DNA from: Fonsecaea monophora
Taxonomy: Eukaryota; Ascomycota; Eurotiomycetes; Chaetothyriales; Herpotrichiellaceae
NCBI RefSeq assembly: GCF_001642475.1
Contig: NW_019174102.1
Coordinates: forward strand, 1 to 46,564
Direction: 5' to 3'
Length of the DNA: 46,564 nucleotides
The notes below the pieces were generated by a model. The model saw nothing but the letters and a program-made list of their open reading frames with translations, was not told the origin of the DNA and ran no database searches. Position numbers and translations under genes: made by a program. Positions within the stretch are counted from its first letter, which is position 1; the number at the start of each line of letters is the position of its first letter. This document shows positions 11,041 to 21,948 of the stretch, one piece after another.

Positions 11041-11767
11041 GTGGCCCGGCACCCCTTCTTCACTCGCCCAGCTCTCGACTAACAGCTTCATAGGCAGCCT
11101 GGACCTACTGGCACGTCGCCATCCTGGAACCATCAGGAACACCAAAGTGTAGGAAGACCGGAAAACACTTATCAACGCTCAAACCCTGGCGGGTCAGGAC
11201 TTCGACAGAGTCGTTCAACACATACCAATTCACTCCCACCGTAAGTTACTTGACTGAACCCCCCCGGTACGCATTACTCTGACCGTTATGTCTATAGACC
11301 ACCGCCTCCGTCGCCCGCCACTGTCGATGTTGAATTTGGAGACAAAAGGTCGGGGAAAAGGTTGGAGCGCACAGATAGTCGGGCGCCATTGGTTCCCAAG
11401 AACTAAAAAGGGGGTTGACCACAATAGTTGTGTCTGGGGGTGGACATCAATCCCTGCCCACCCACGTTGTTGAGGACCCAGCTGTGCTACCCGCAAGGGG
11501 TAGGGCGCTGTGTCTCTCTTCCGTCTGCGCAGAGCCGGGCAGAAGCTCTCGAACGAGCCGCTTGCTTGACAAGCGTGATTGGCAGTGGTGTGGGAGCGAG
11601 GACAGGGAATTACACAAAAAGTTATCTTCTCACCGAGTTATTATTCTGCTATAAATTTCAAGTATAACCTCTTTGACGTGGTGTTTCGCTCTCCCAGGCC
11701 CGCCTCGACGGGTCGTGGTACGCTCTGCGTTGTAGGTCCAAGGGGGTGAGCCAAAGTAGCCTGCACC
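11041..11767. other. Intergenic, nothing recognised
   Basis: Only short overlapping open frames on both strands were found, with no domain, repeat or RNA gene visible. Confidence 0.4.
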
Positions 11768-11894
11768 TGTTGCTCTACCCCTATCGGGAAGCTTAGCCGA
11801 ATAATTTTCCACCGCGCCACACAACAAAGCCGCAGGCGCGCCAGATAGTTTTTCCATGCCGAATCAATTAATCAATCAAGTTATTCCACTTACA
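11768..11894 (+). repeat. LTR-C copy
   Basis: This copy runs from TGTTGCTCTACCCCTATCGG to ...CCACTTACA, 127 bp, aligning along its whole length with the solo LTR at 44887-45011. Shared blocks include TTAGCCGAATAATT, GCAGGCGCGCCAGATAG and AATCAATCAAGTTATTCCAC. The flanking 5-mers GCACC and CTACC are only partly alike, so the target duplication has decayed or been lost. Confidence 0.7.
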
Positions 11895-12279
11895 CTACCC
11901 ACGTTGATGGATGATAGAGGCTGGCTAACCTCGCTGCAAGTGCTGTAGCCTCGCTGCTGTCTAGTTGCCTTGTATGGCAATGAACCCTGGAAAGTCCAAG
12001 AATGAGCATCAGGGAAACGAGCAGATGATCTAGGCAGACCAACAATCAATACAGACATAACCTACTTCTGCGATGGAGTAATGATCCCAAGACATGCAAA
12101 GCAAGGCACTCCTCACTATGTACATACCATATTACACACTACGTATTTCAGGCAAGTGCAAGGAAACGTTGTCTCGTTGACAGGTGGTGCAGGAAAGCCT
12201 GCAATGCGAGTGGGAAAGATATAGCCAACTAATTAAGCAGTGTGAGCAAGTACGTACCTACCGTGGGGATCATCCGCGA

Positions 12280-12759
12280 TCATCGCCTACTTCTATTTGC
12301 GGAGGAGGCCGTCACCGATCTGGCTGATGTGATGGCGTGGATCCACTGACGTCGCGTCTGAAGAGACCACACCGACCACAACACCTCCTCAAGCCGGACA
12401 CAGGCGTCCATGAGACCCGGAAGTGCATCCTCTCTGATCCGCGCGGTCAGTCGTGCCATGGTGGCCTCGTCAACGCCAGGAAACCTATGTCTCTTTTCGT
12501 TTTTCAACCGCGCAGGGTGGACGGAAAGGGTGAGCTTCACTGGGCTGGGGGACGGGTGCACACGCGCAGGGAAGAAGAGCATTTACACGATGGTCTCTGC
12601 CACGCTGGGGTATACAAGGAGAAACAGCGACGAACGAGTCTGCGAGGGTCGTCCAGCGCCTGCCTGTGCATCGGCGCTCTCGCTCCATACGCTGCACTTG
12701 GTCTGTGGTTTGACTCGACGCTGGAGCGGCCTTGTGGGATGTTGATTACAACGCTGACG
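12280..12759 (-). CDS. Possible two-exon gene, 5' end not found
   Basis: Exon 12484-12280 encodes a charged helical segment (DEATMARLTARIRED, then LEEVLWSVWSLQTRRQW) with coding-like third-position bias and a stop at 12280. An upstream open stretch 12759-12587 ends at a GTAAAT donor. Splicing across 12485-12586 (102 bp, acceptor CATAG) joins the frames with no stop. No ATG is present in the upstream piece, so a further exon is needed or the gene is broken. A 211-codon antisense frame over the same bases is more likely its shadow. No family recognised. Confidence 0.3.
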
Positions 12760-13115
12760 TCACCTAGACCGCCAGAATGGAAAAGACCTCTGTCACGTTC
12801 AGACCGTACAATGCGCAGGAGCCCGTCGGACAAGCTATATCAGCTCGACAAAGGCCGGCCAGCCTTCGTAGCAAATATGTGTGTGGCCTGCTTACATAAT
12901 TTTCACGGACCTGGTCCCTTTGTGTGCCCTTCGCACCAGTACCACCTGGGACCTGATCTCTTGGCACGTTGATCACGTGCCATTTGAGACATTGTTCACG
13001 CAACAGAACCTCAACCCTTTTCAGATACTCCTTCGTCCTGCAATTTCAATCAATTCGTTAGTCTGTTGAGGTTATTCGCATCGATTAAATCTGCGATAGT
13101 GATACTGATATATCG

Positions 13116-13608
13116 TCATCGAGAGCCCTGAAAGGGACAATGAAGCCTGGATCTAGATGTACTGGCACCGTCAGACGGAGGTCTGATCTTTCCGAGGAGA
13201 AAGGCCCAGTCTGCTACTGTCTTCTCGTGGGTGCTGGTGAACTCATCAACCAGATGCCAGCCCCAGTAGGGACTCAGAAAGGTCGGGGAGAGCTTGTGTC
13301 TTTCTGGGACTTCACGAGCCGTGGAGCGATGCAAATTCTTGCGGCGGCCGGGGATTGGCCCTTTCGGATACCCCCAGCCCCGGTGGCCGCCAATGCTGCG
13401 AGTGTCCGTGAATGTTCCTGTCGAGATGATGAAGATGTGTTGTGTTGGTCAAAGACCTGTTGTCTTTAGTAGGCAGCATTTCAACGCTTCCGCTGCCTTG
13501 CATAATGCCGACCCCACGCCCACGTTCGTAGTTGACCTCAATGGGGCAGAAGGCCATGACGGCCCCCGTGTGTTGCCTACCAGTCAATATCCATGTTGCC
13601 GCGTCCAT
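13116..13608 (-). pseudogene. Possible broken or multi-exon gene, unrecognised
   Basis: The frame starting at ATG 13608 (MDAATWILTGRQ..., about 70 coding-like residues) loses plausibility near 13400. A second frame (YWGWHLVDEFTSTHEKTVADW, 13334 to 13116) takes over. The two could be joined by an intron or separated by a frameshift, but I could not find a clean splice pair. No domain recognised. Confidence 0.25.
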
Positions 13609-13675
13609 GAGCCAGCCCTACGGACGCCCCGCCATAGTGTAACTTAGTTACATCGGCGTGAAAGATGTATGCGCA

Positions 13676-13713
13676 CTCAGCCTCGTGTGGGGTACACAGC
13701 CTCGTGCGGGGCT
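13676..13713 (+). repeat. Isolated LTR-B-type direct repeat motif
   Basis: Two copies of CAGCCTCGTGnGGGG lie 19 bp apart, as in the 3' part of LTR-B (2850-2890, 29370-29410). Upstream similarity to LTR-B is only faint and no terminus is visible, so this may be a decayed fragment. Confidence 0.35.
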
Positions 13714-13739
13714 GCCAACCGCACACGCCCCAACATTTA

Positions 13740-15362
13740 CACCTGTGGCTGGACCTCTCCAGCCACACTACTCCCCCCTCACCTAATCGTCCTCCTACCC
13801 TGCCCCCTTTCATCTTTCGCCCGCAACCGTGTTCGGCGCGGGTCTGCCTCACACCCACCTCGTTACCTGCAGCGGGCCCCCTTCCTTCTCCTGTTCGAAG
13901 CAATACTTTTCTCGCGTCAGCAATCCATCCCTCTCGCACTCCACTCTCATCACGGTCCTTGTCGTTGTAGAGCGGTAGTACACTGGGCAGGACCGAAGAC
14001 AGAAATCGATGACCAACACACGCAAGCCGACCGCGATGCACCTGGCGAAGCTATCCCTCCCTGCCTGTCGCCTCTCGAGGCGGTCCTTTATAGATCTCCT
14101 CCGACCTCCGACCTCTCACCTGGCCTCTTCTTCTTCTCGATTCTCCACGTCTCGGCGGTGTTGAAGGGAGATCAGCCGCGTACCGTAGCCGAGCCTCGTA
14201 GGTGTCAAGAGGGGGCGGGGGAGGGGAAGGTGGTCGCAGGTCCACGCTGTCGGTTAAGGGCGGCGCAGACAAACGCAACGCACGCGACAAATGGAAGAAA
14301 ATACTCGACCGCGTCTGGGCTTTGGGGGGCGAGAGTACCGCAGCTGGATTTGCTCATCTCGTCCCGTCACACTCCCTCTGGAGCAAAAAATGAAAGGGCT
14401 GGGAGTGGTTTGTTTTCCACCAAGCGAACGGAACGACGGGAGAAAAAGCGTCAGCCAAGAACGCGAGATGATTGAAGAACGGGCCCCCCACCAAGCTCGA
14501 CCGTGGAAAAACGCCAGGTTTGTTTTCCCTCCATGGAACGCTAGATCCGTTTCCGGCCTTGGAATGCAGATCTGGTATGTTGTTTGTTGGCTAGAATTCC
14601 AGGGTGGCTGGGTATTTGCTAAACCACCGGATCGGGCGTTGGGAATTTTCCCCCTTTGCTCGCAACCATCCTTGGCTCGGTGCTTTGTTCGCCCGCCAAA
14701 TGTTGCGGCATCCGATCATCACAGCTGACAGACATGTTGGCGATTTCCTGGCCGCGACTTTACAAAACCAAGTGTCGGTGTTGGTTGCAGACCGCCCGTT
14801 TCGCATCGCCCTTGGCCAAACTCTGACTTTGGCTGCTGGCGTTGGGCTGTTGGGGAGTTGGGTAGAGGGTGCACAGGTAGTGTGTTGTGCTTTGTCTGAA
14901 AGCAAAACGTTGGGCTGCAGGAAAACTCTCTGCGATCTTCTCGTCTCTTGAACAAGGCCTGACAGCATAGACTAAGTGGAGGATCAACAAGCGAATTCGT
15001 AATTTCCGACGGCACACAACTTAATTGTCGCACGGACTCGATTTTCCGTCGATGCTCATACTACTACTACCGTTATCCACTGTTCGCAATGCAGGAGTTG
15101 GCTGCCGCAAAGCGTGGTCAGTGGCATCGGAGGGTCACGAAATGGCGAATCGCGGTCGTAAGGCCGCAAGCATATGCAGTAAACGTACATTTATTTTGTC
15201 TAAAGGAGTGGACGAGACCAGGCTATTCCTAGGTCATCTATCGATATCACGTCATGTCGATCGCCGGATCTCAATCTGGATCTCAATCGGAAACTCAACC
15301 TGAAACACAATCCCGCCCTCTGTTCGGATCGACGCCATTCAGTTTGGTGATGGTCACTTTGA
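13740..15362. other. Intergenic, nothing supported
   Basis: Open frames up to 268 codons occur on the plus strand (13669-14475), but they overlap equally long frames on the other strand, consist of low-information Pro/Ser/Arg sequence and show no domain. The region lies beyond the 3' end of the LRR gene. Confidence 0.35.
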
Positions 15363-17180
15363 TTAGCGAGAGTCCAGATGCATAACCTCATTCCATTTCG
15401 CATCGATCATGGCCCACACCGGGTCGCCCTCATCCCAGTACTGCTTGACGTTGTCGAAGTTGTTTCTCTTGTCGCGAGTGCGGTAAACACTGTCGATCAG
15501 ACGAACGTCGGCGGTATTGCGAAGCAGTCGTAGTCCCAGTCCGCTATTGAACTCACTCATGGACGTGTTGTAGAATCGCTGAGTGTTGTGTTTGAGCTGC
15601 TGGTCGACACGCCGTGCGCACTCTTTGCTCTCCCTCAATTCACCATGGAAGGCCCGCACGTGGCAGAGATTGGAGGACGCAACGGCATCACGAAACGCTT
15701 CCACCCCTTCAGCGGAGAAGGAAGTGCGACCGAGGTCCAGCAAGTGGAGCTGCGGGTTCCGTAGGAGCTGCTTGAGCGCAGGCAGGGCATCGTCGTCGAT
15801 GTAGTTGTAGCGCTGGCCGTGAGCGTGGGTAGTCATGCTAGGCGAAAAGACGACGGAGCGAATGGCAGGGTGTCCGGACAAAGCCTCGCAGATGGCGGAG
15901 ATGCCGGTGCTTGTGAGGGCGTTGGACTGGAGAGCGACACGGACGAGCGATGTGTTGGAGTGAAGGGCTCTGGCGAGACGGAAAGCGCCCTCATCGCCGG
16001 TCGGATTCGTTCCCAGCATGAGCGACTCCGGTTGCCACCCTGCCTCGAGCGTCTCAGCGATGGCCTGGGCCCCCTTCACACCAATCCCGTTTGCATTGAG
16101 GAATACGTTCTTCAGAGCAAAGACCTTGCCCTTCAGGTTGGTGAATAGTCGAGCCACCCCCTCGTCGCCCAGCTCCGTGTTTTCCAGGTCAAGAGTTCGG
16201 AGGTTGCGGGTCTCCAAGATCAGTCTGGTGAGGTTGTCGATCGAGCTCGGCCCAAGAGGATTTCTCTTCAGCCAGACATTGGTGATGCTGGTGCTGTTGA
16301 CCATTGCACTGACTAGTTTCTGAAAACCCGCGGGCTTGATATGATTGCCAGCCAAGTACCACGTCTCCATCTGGTCGGGCTTCTCTTTGATGAAGGAGGC
16401 GATGGCGTAGCAACCGGTGGCAGAGATGATGTTGTTCCCCAGCAGGAAGTGCTTGACAAAGTTGTTTGACTTGAGTGAGTTCATCAGCGCCTCGATGTGG
16501 GTGGGGCCGACCACCATCTTGCAGAGGTCGAGTCGTTGGTCAGCATACACGACTCCGCGATCGAATTCGACCATCGGCGTGCCCCAGATCAGCTCGTTGC
16601 CCACCCGCAAGTTGTGCGCTTTGTCCTGTCCCTGAGCGTGCTTCGATCCGCCGGGGAGGAAATCGTTCGGGTCCATGTCAGAAGCCAAGAAACGAAAGCA
16701 ATCCTTGAAATGCTCCTCTTCGCCGATCTGCACAGGCATTGGCAGAGCAACCGGACCGGTGAGAGGGATGGGATCGAGCTCTTGCCCAGCCCACGGTCCT
16801 TGGGTCACCGGGCTGGCCTTGAGGGCCTCCTTGGTCGCCTTCTCGTATTCCTCGTTGGCTCGGACAATCTGGCAGGCTTTCCTACGACTGGCCTCGTAAT
16901 GGATGATTGCTTTGTCAGGACTGTAGTCGGGGAAGAGGAGTTGACTGATAACCTGCACCTGCTGTCTCACTAGGCGCGAACTGCGGCTCGGCAGCTTCTT
17001 GACGTTGTTCGGTATTGCATGGGATTTGAAATCATTGTCGATGGCATGCTTAAGTACGTCGACGGCCTCGAGAATGTCTTGGTGAAAGACTGACAACAGC
17101 TCCTCATCGGCAGCACTGGGATTGAGAGAGTGTAGAATGAAGTTTTCTGTCAGTTTCTGACCTGCCTCGGATGCCATCAT
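15363..17180 (-). CDS. Leucine-rich-repeat protein (RNI-like), 605 aa
   Basis: This is a single uninterrupted frame from tandem ATG codons (17180-17175) to TAG at 15363. Residues 1-160 are helical and contain no repeats. From about 220 to 500 come ribonuclease-inhibitor-type LRRs, each around 28-30 residues with an L-x-L/N-x-L core followed by a helix (for example LRTLDLENTELGDEGVARLF and LKNVFLNANGIGVKGAQAIA). The last 100 residues are charged. Such LRRs make a curved protein-binding surface. No catalytic, NACHT or kinase domain is attached, so a scaffold or recognition role is inferred only. The long frame and its antisense shadows (several of 70-158 codons) make this the clearest gene in the left half. 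A TATA-like GATTATAAGTATC (minus strand, near 17319-17331) lies about 140 bp upstream. The start codons abut a 15-bp minisatellite. Confidence 0.9.
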   Translation of the reverse strand: MMASEAGQKLTENFILHSLNPSAADEELLSVFHQDILEAVDVLKHAIDNDFKSHAIPNNVKKLPSRSSRLVRQQVQVISQLLFPDYSPDKAIIHYEASRRKACQIVRANEEYEKATKEALKASPVTQGPWAGQELDPIPLTGPVALPMPVQIGEEEHFKDCFRFLASDMDPNDFLPGGSKHAQGQDKAHNLRVGNELIWGTPMVEFDRGVVYADQRLDLCKMVVGPTHIEALMNSLKSNNFVKHFLLGNNIISATGCYAIASFIKEKPDQMETWYLAGNHIKPAGFQKLVSAMVNSTSITNVWLKRNPLGPSSIDNLTRLILETRNLRTLDLENTELGDEGVARLFTNLKGKVFALKNVFLNANGIGVKGAQAIAETLEAGWQPESLMLGTNPTGDEGAFRLARALHSNTSLVRVALQSNALTSTGISAICEALSGHPAIRSVVFSPSMTTHAHGQRYNYIDDDALPALKQLLRNPQLHLLDLGRTSFSAEGVEAFRDAVASSNLCHVRAFHGELRESKECARRVDQQLKHNTQRFYNTSMSEFNSGLGLRLLRNTADVRLIDSVYRTRDKRNNFDNVKQYWDEGDPVWAMIDAKWNEVMHLDSR

Positions 17181-17268
17181 GGATGTTGATGAGATGGATG
17201 TTGATGAGATGGATGTTGATGAGATGGATGTTGATGAGATGGATGTTGATGAGATGGATGTTGATGAG
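17179..17268. repeat. 15-bp minisatellite, six perfect units
   Basis: Six identical copies of ATGGATGTTGATGAG, followed by degenerate copies to about 17295. It forms the immediate 5' leader of the LRR gene on the minus strand. On the plus strand it reads as an open frame of repeated Met-Asp-Val-Asp-Glu running to 17397. A unit length divisible by three keeps both frames open whatever the copy number. Confidence 0.95.
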
Positions 17269-17399
17269 ATGGATGATGGTAGGATGGATGTTGGTCAAGA
17301 GGTCAGAGAGAAACGAGATACTTATAATCGATTAAGGCAGCGACAGACCCCACTGGCGAAGGCAGTGGACAAAGTAGTGATCACAGGCAGTGGGTGAAG

Positions 17400-17935
17400 T
17401 CCGGGAGCAGCACTCCCTGTATTCACTGGGATGGAGTCAATCAAAGTGAAGGACACATTGCTTACAATCGCAAGCGGATATGAGTCACAAAGCGTGTCTG
17501 GGATCCTTTGTTCAATAGCTGCACGACTCACCATGATGAATACGAGGCAGTGCCTTTGAGCCGGGGGCCTTTGTCCTCTGATGCCGCCCCAGGGCTCGTC
17601 CCAAGGTCTGACGTAGGATTCATTCGACGCCAACAACGCATGCAGGGTCATTGAGCTCTGATGAGATGGTTGCAACCGTTTGGAGGCGATGTTGGAGGCG
17701 ATGTTGTCTTGGGCTTCCATCAGGGACACACAAGCTCAAGTGAGCAAGTTTCGATGATTAGTCAGCAAGGCCTACAGTTTGACCGCGATATTGAAGACCT
17801 GCAACTCGAAACCCGTACAGGTTGAAGATGATGGGGTCTGGAGTTGAAGACCGCAACTTAAAGATGATGCGGCATGTGGCTTGGGCGTTTTGCGGCAGCT
17901 TGGACGTTTGCGGCAGATTGGACGTTTGCAGATCG
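17400..17935. other. Intergenic, short GACGTTTG/GCGGCA repeats only
   Basis: No gene is supported. Around 17885-17930 the motif GGACGTTTG with GCGGCAG recurs three times in degenerate form, and GTTGAAGA/GAAGACC motifs recur near 17790-17860. The repeats are too degenerate to classify. Confidence 0.4.
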
Positions 17936-18128
17936 TTTGACGGCCTGCGCACCTCAGGTGGTGGGCTACCCCGCACAAGGCTGTCTTCTCCACACGAGGC
18001 TGAGCGCGCACAACCTTGTCTTTCGTGCCATCGCGGCAACCAGCAGCTAGACTCCTTCGTCTCAGATTTCAGGTCATAATTGCAACCTTAACAGCGATCA
18101 CGTTCCTGCTTTAGGTTGCGTGTTGAAG
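17936..18128 (-). repeat. LTR-B copy, diverged, minus orientation
   Basis: On the minus strand the element follows LTR-B throughout: GATCGCTGTTAAGG, TGCAATTATGA, TCTGAGACGAAGGAGTCTA, then the two CAGCC(T)TCGTG-type motifs and CAGGCCGTCAAA near the end. It is about 193 bp. Its termini have decayed and no target duplication remains, so it is older than the copies at 2730 and 29248. Confidence 0.65.
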
Positions 18129-18248
18129 GCAACGACGGCTTGAATGCGGTGTCGAGAGCTCGCACACCAACTTGCCCGCGCATCGACGCAGACAACATCA
18201 ACATCCGACACGACCATTCGGGCATTGCTGGTCTACTGCTTTGGATGA

Positions 18249-18635
18249 CCCCGCGGACCATCCCCCCTTCCCTTTAGCGCCTCCCTCCTCGGCCTCCCCT
18301 TTTTAGAGGAGACGCCCCTACCAGTCCCGGAGGCGACTGATGAACACCAATACAGAAACACACCAGTTCCCCAGCCACCGGTCCGTAAAGTTGTTGATAC
18401 CTTCCCACTGGAGACATACGGTCGGAACGCAGACCATCTAGAGACTTTGGTCCTCCTCAACCTGCAGGAAAAGGTGCCGACGCTCGCGAAGTACTCGGGG
18501 CTTTGGGGACCTATACTTGAAGAGATGGAGAAGTGTGTGGATAAAGCGGAATACATTGACGACGGCGATAAGGATGGCACGAGAAAAGACAGCACACACA
18601 AGGGGCCAACCACTCACCACGAAGTCAGGGACTAA
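18249..18635 (+). CDS. Open reading segment without a start (possible exon)
   Basis: The frame is open from the TGA at 18246 to the TAA ending near 18635 and reads like protein: RNTPVPQPPVRKVVDTFPL, then LETLVLLNLQEKVPTL and an acidic/basic tail. There is no ATG until about residue 88, so the true start lies in an undetected upstream exon or the gene is a remnant. A 126-codon antisense frame is less convincing. No family recognised. Confidence 0.25.
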   Translation, partial: PRGPSPLPFSASLLGLPFLEETPLPVPEATDEHQYRNTPVPQPPVRKVVDTFPLETYGRNADHLETLVLLNLQEKVPTLAKYSGLWGPILEEMEKCVDKAEYIDDGDKDGTRKDSTHKGPTTHHEVRD

Positions 18636-18639
18636 CCAA

Positions 18640-21198
18640 CCACTCGCAGAGGACCTTCTATATTCAGGAATGACCGTTACTCATGCACGACAAGTCTCTC
18701 CGTTCGCCCAAGCGCGTCTCGACGATGTCCTACTTGTAAATATACCAACATCCAAAAGATATACCGAGCGAGTCAAAGAGACGTACTGCCCTCCGTCTCG
18801 GGACATTTTTTTACTTCTTTCAGTTACCCGAGGTGTACACAAGCGGGCCCAGCGCCCCGGCTAAGCTGGCGGCCGCAGACCTGTACGGCGCCGAGGTAGC
18901 CGTGCCCGTTTCCGGGGCCATGCTGATGACTGATGACTGAATGTACTGATAATGCAATGGAAGGCGTCTCAATGAGCGGTGGAATCGGAAAACAGGGTCA
19001 GGGCCTGAATGGGTATGAACTGTTCACTATTCCATCCATCATCAACTTTCACCTTTTGTGACTGCTTCGGGACAAAAGGACCCGCTCTGTCGCTGTATCG
19101 CCGAGTGCTCGAGTCCCCATGGACTTAATCTTCAGTGCTTCGCATGCCTTGGCTCTTTATCCGACTGTTATCTCCAACTTTGATGCATCTTCGCTCTTCA
19201 CTCCAGGCTCTTCCTTCTTGACTCTAAGCTCCACCTCTTTCTCTTTCATCTTCCATTCCACTGTATAGATCTTCGCGTCATAATCTCTTTCCTGTCTGTG
19301 GAGAGCGGCGCGGCAGAACCTGTTCAAGCAAAACAGTGAGAGAAAAGACGCGAGCCTCGACCAGGTCTACAGTGGGCGGGAGGGCCAAAATTGTGACTTT
19401 TGATGGATATTTTGGCAGCCCAAAAAAAAAGCATGGGCAGGAGCAATCAGGCATCGACGGCCGAGCCAGAAAAAACTGGCAGAAAGCAAAAAACGAGGTA
19501 TCAAACCTCCCAAACGACTTGAGCTCTTGTCAGATGCTCCCTCACTGGCCAACGAACTAGGAAGAGATACGGGCGAGATTGCACCCAGGGGGCTGGAAAG
19601 TTATTGTTCTGTTTTGTAGTAGCCCTCATTGTCCGACTTGCCACCGAGTGTCGCGCAACAGGTATCAAGCCCCCAAACGGTCTGCTTTTCTCATTTTGGA
19701 ACGTGCCCCAAACTCCGCAGCACTAGTTTGCTATCCTCGCAAAAAGGCAGTTTGTTGATCTGGTATAGAGAGGAAAGGCTAGGCCCCAGCAAGGGGAAAG
19801 GTTGTCTTCGCAAGGGCGTTTGCGGCTTCTGTTTCGGAGTGCGATAAGGATGCCTTGAGCTTGATATTGGGGCGCAAAGGCGGCGAAGGTGGAAGAATAA
19901 TGCGGCTTGTACAATAAAACAATCCTGTGCAGTAGACTGTAGCATTTGGTCCCGATGCATGTCTTGTCGACTGGAACCTGCACCTTGGGCGGCTAATCTT
20001 CGGCTAGTCCAGAAAAGCGCTTTCAGATGATGTCATGTGAACTGAAGATAAGTTCAGCTTGGCAAATGCTCGGCTGCAGCAAGCTCATGTGAATCGCGTC
20101 CTCTTTCGACTGAAACATCAACCAAAATCACCTTCCCATTCTTCTCTCCTACGCACAAAGGGTGGGCCCTCGCTACCGCCTCATCATGGCCGTCTTTGAC
20201 TGCGCCGAGTACGCCTGCGGCCGACGTGTCTATTGATGATCAGCCTCACGATCTATCTGCAGAACCCAAACGCTGCTCCGCTTGCATGATCAATGACAAA
20301 ACCGAAGGGCCCTGCGAATTCATGCCGGCTTCGATTTGGGATGAGATTACCTTGATGAAGATACATTTCCCTTCAGAATGTTGTCAGGGTCCTCGCCTTG
20401 GAAAAAGTTGCAATAGGCATACCCCTTGGAGGCTGGCAGCTGGAAGCTATGGCACGGGAGCCCCCGGAAAAAGCCAAACAGCAGCACAAAGACCTGATAG
20501 GTAGGCAGAGACGAGAAGGTATACGCAATACGCAGAGAGGAGGCACGGGAAGAGGAGGATAGCCAAGTGGTCCAACCGGAAGGCTTGTACCCTGGGTGGA
20601 CAGACTAACGCGGGAGGCTATACGGTTCAACGGCAAAGACGTTTAAAACACCCCCAAAATTCCTTGTATGGCTATGAGCTGGGATGCACGGTTCGTATAA
20701 TTGTTAGGTGCTTAGAATCGTGTGCGTCGAGAGTGCTCGGCGTGGGGAGTTGGGCTAGTTCTGACGAGAGCATCTTCCATGTCTGTCAGGTAGCACCCTC
20801 AAGCCGAGACATTTCTCTTGATGATCAGATAGCCTACACTTTAGGCATTTACGGTTTCGACCTCCCATCTCAACTACTATGCAAATCCGAACAATGCTAG
20901 GCTAGTCTCACCCCAGATGACGATTCTCATCATTTTTGCAGAAGGCGGTTTGAAATGCTATAAAGTAAGAGCATGACGAAAGTCAGCAAAGACCGATGAT
21001 GTTGAAGCCAAATCCTCGAGTTACTCTAAACTTGCTGCTTCAGATGATGGATATGTTTGACAAGACTGGAGAGTTTGTTCGTGGCATAACTTGATCGACT
21101 GAACCTCATCCCTAGGCTCGCTGCCACAATCACGTTGGAGAACCTCACTTGATCGATGTCGAGTCATAATGAAGAAGCGTATCTGGGGGATCCTATTG
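18640..21198. other. Gene-poor stretch, no supported gene
   Basis: There is a pyrimidine-rich tract at about 19150-19260 and an A9 run near 19420. A plus-strand frame around 20196-20504 contains a Cys-bearing segment (KRCSACMINDKTEGPCEF) that looks protein-like but has no clear start or partner exon. Another segment near 20790-20900 (SRDISLDDQIAYTLGIYGFD) is similar in character. These may be remnants. Confidence 0.35.
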
Positions 21199-21948
21199 CT
21201 AGCCTCGGTGACAATCAAGAGATACCGTCATAAGGTATACCACGCCCGCATCCTTCATTGCCCGCATCCTCCATTGCCCGCATCCTTCATTGCCCGCATC
21301 CTTCATTTGTGTAGTCCGTCCTAGGCTATGTCTCCAAGGCCATAATGCAACGCCAAGCAAAGATTGAGCATTGCCCTCGTTTGATTGTTTTAGCTCCTCC
21401 AGACTTATCCTGTCCCGAATTTTGTCAATATAGACGTTGCCTGGGATTGTGTCGCAGGCGTAAGGAGAGAATGGAATGTTGAAGACGCCAGCAGAGTTCT
21501 TCAGCTCGTTTCCGAGATCTTTCCATTCCGGGCCGCCTTCCACGAATACAAAGCAGTGCTTGCTGTCGCATCGTCCTCCAAAGCTATCGATAATTTCCTT
21601 TGTTTGGCCAGGCTTTGTGATAAAGATCGTTCGGGCTTTGTGGCAGACATTTTGAGGGTATGCCACCATCCGTGGCGTCATTTCAAACTGCCAGATCGCA
21701 CCTGACGCGTAGAAACCTCTGGATTGGATTTCGCGGTATACCGAACAGGATTCGCGGTTCGATGAAGGTGCACCGTTATCTGCCGCCTGGTAGACGAGGA
21801 CCTGGCAGCCTCGATCCATGAAATGCGCAGCCAGCGCCAGTCCGGTCGCGTCGAGTCCGATGACGGCGACGGTATTATCTGCGGGGTCTTGTTCCGGTTC
21901 GAATTGCGGCGAGAATGCAGTGCCTTTGGTCGGCGTATGTCCCGCCAT
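21199..21948 (-). pseudogene. Opine/octopine dehydrogenase-like N-terminal domain, truncated
   Basis: It starts at ATG 21948. Residues 28-58 form a Rossmann-type nucleotide-binding segment (VAVIGLDATGLALA, a degenerate GxGxxG, then the acidic end of the second strand). Further strand/helix units follow (ARTIFITKPGQTKEIIDSFGG), then FSPYACDTIPGNVYI, which resembles the 'PYxCR' region where the octopine/nopaline dehydrogenase N-terminal domain ends. At 249 residues it lacks the C-terminal catalytic domain of that family (full proteins are roughly 360-420 aa). The last 40 residues are encoded largely by a 16-bp minisatellite, so the natural C-terminus is lost. Family members reduce imines formed from amino acids and keto acids using NAD(P)H. 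This copy is unlikely to be active. Family call by eye. Confidence 0.5.
21245..21308. repeat. 16-bp minisatellite, four units
   Basis: Four near-perfect copies of CCCGCATCCTTCATTG lie inside the 3' end of the dehydrogenase-like frame. Because 16 is not a multiple of three, each unit gained or lost shifts the downstream reading frame. Confidence 0.9.

Noticed and set aside
12337..12972. 211-codon plus-strand frame
   Set aside because: Low-information composition; the antisense strand has a better spliced model with coding-like third positions.
13669..14475. 268-codon plus-strand frame
   Set aside because: Begins in an LTR-B-like motif, overlaps comparable antisense frames and shows no domain; probably a chance frame in GC-rich DNA.
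17179..17397. 72-aa MDVDE-repeat protein as a gene
   Set aside because: Explained by the minisatellite; no independent coding evidence, and it overlaps the leader of the LRR gene.
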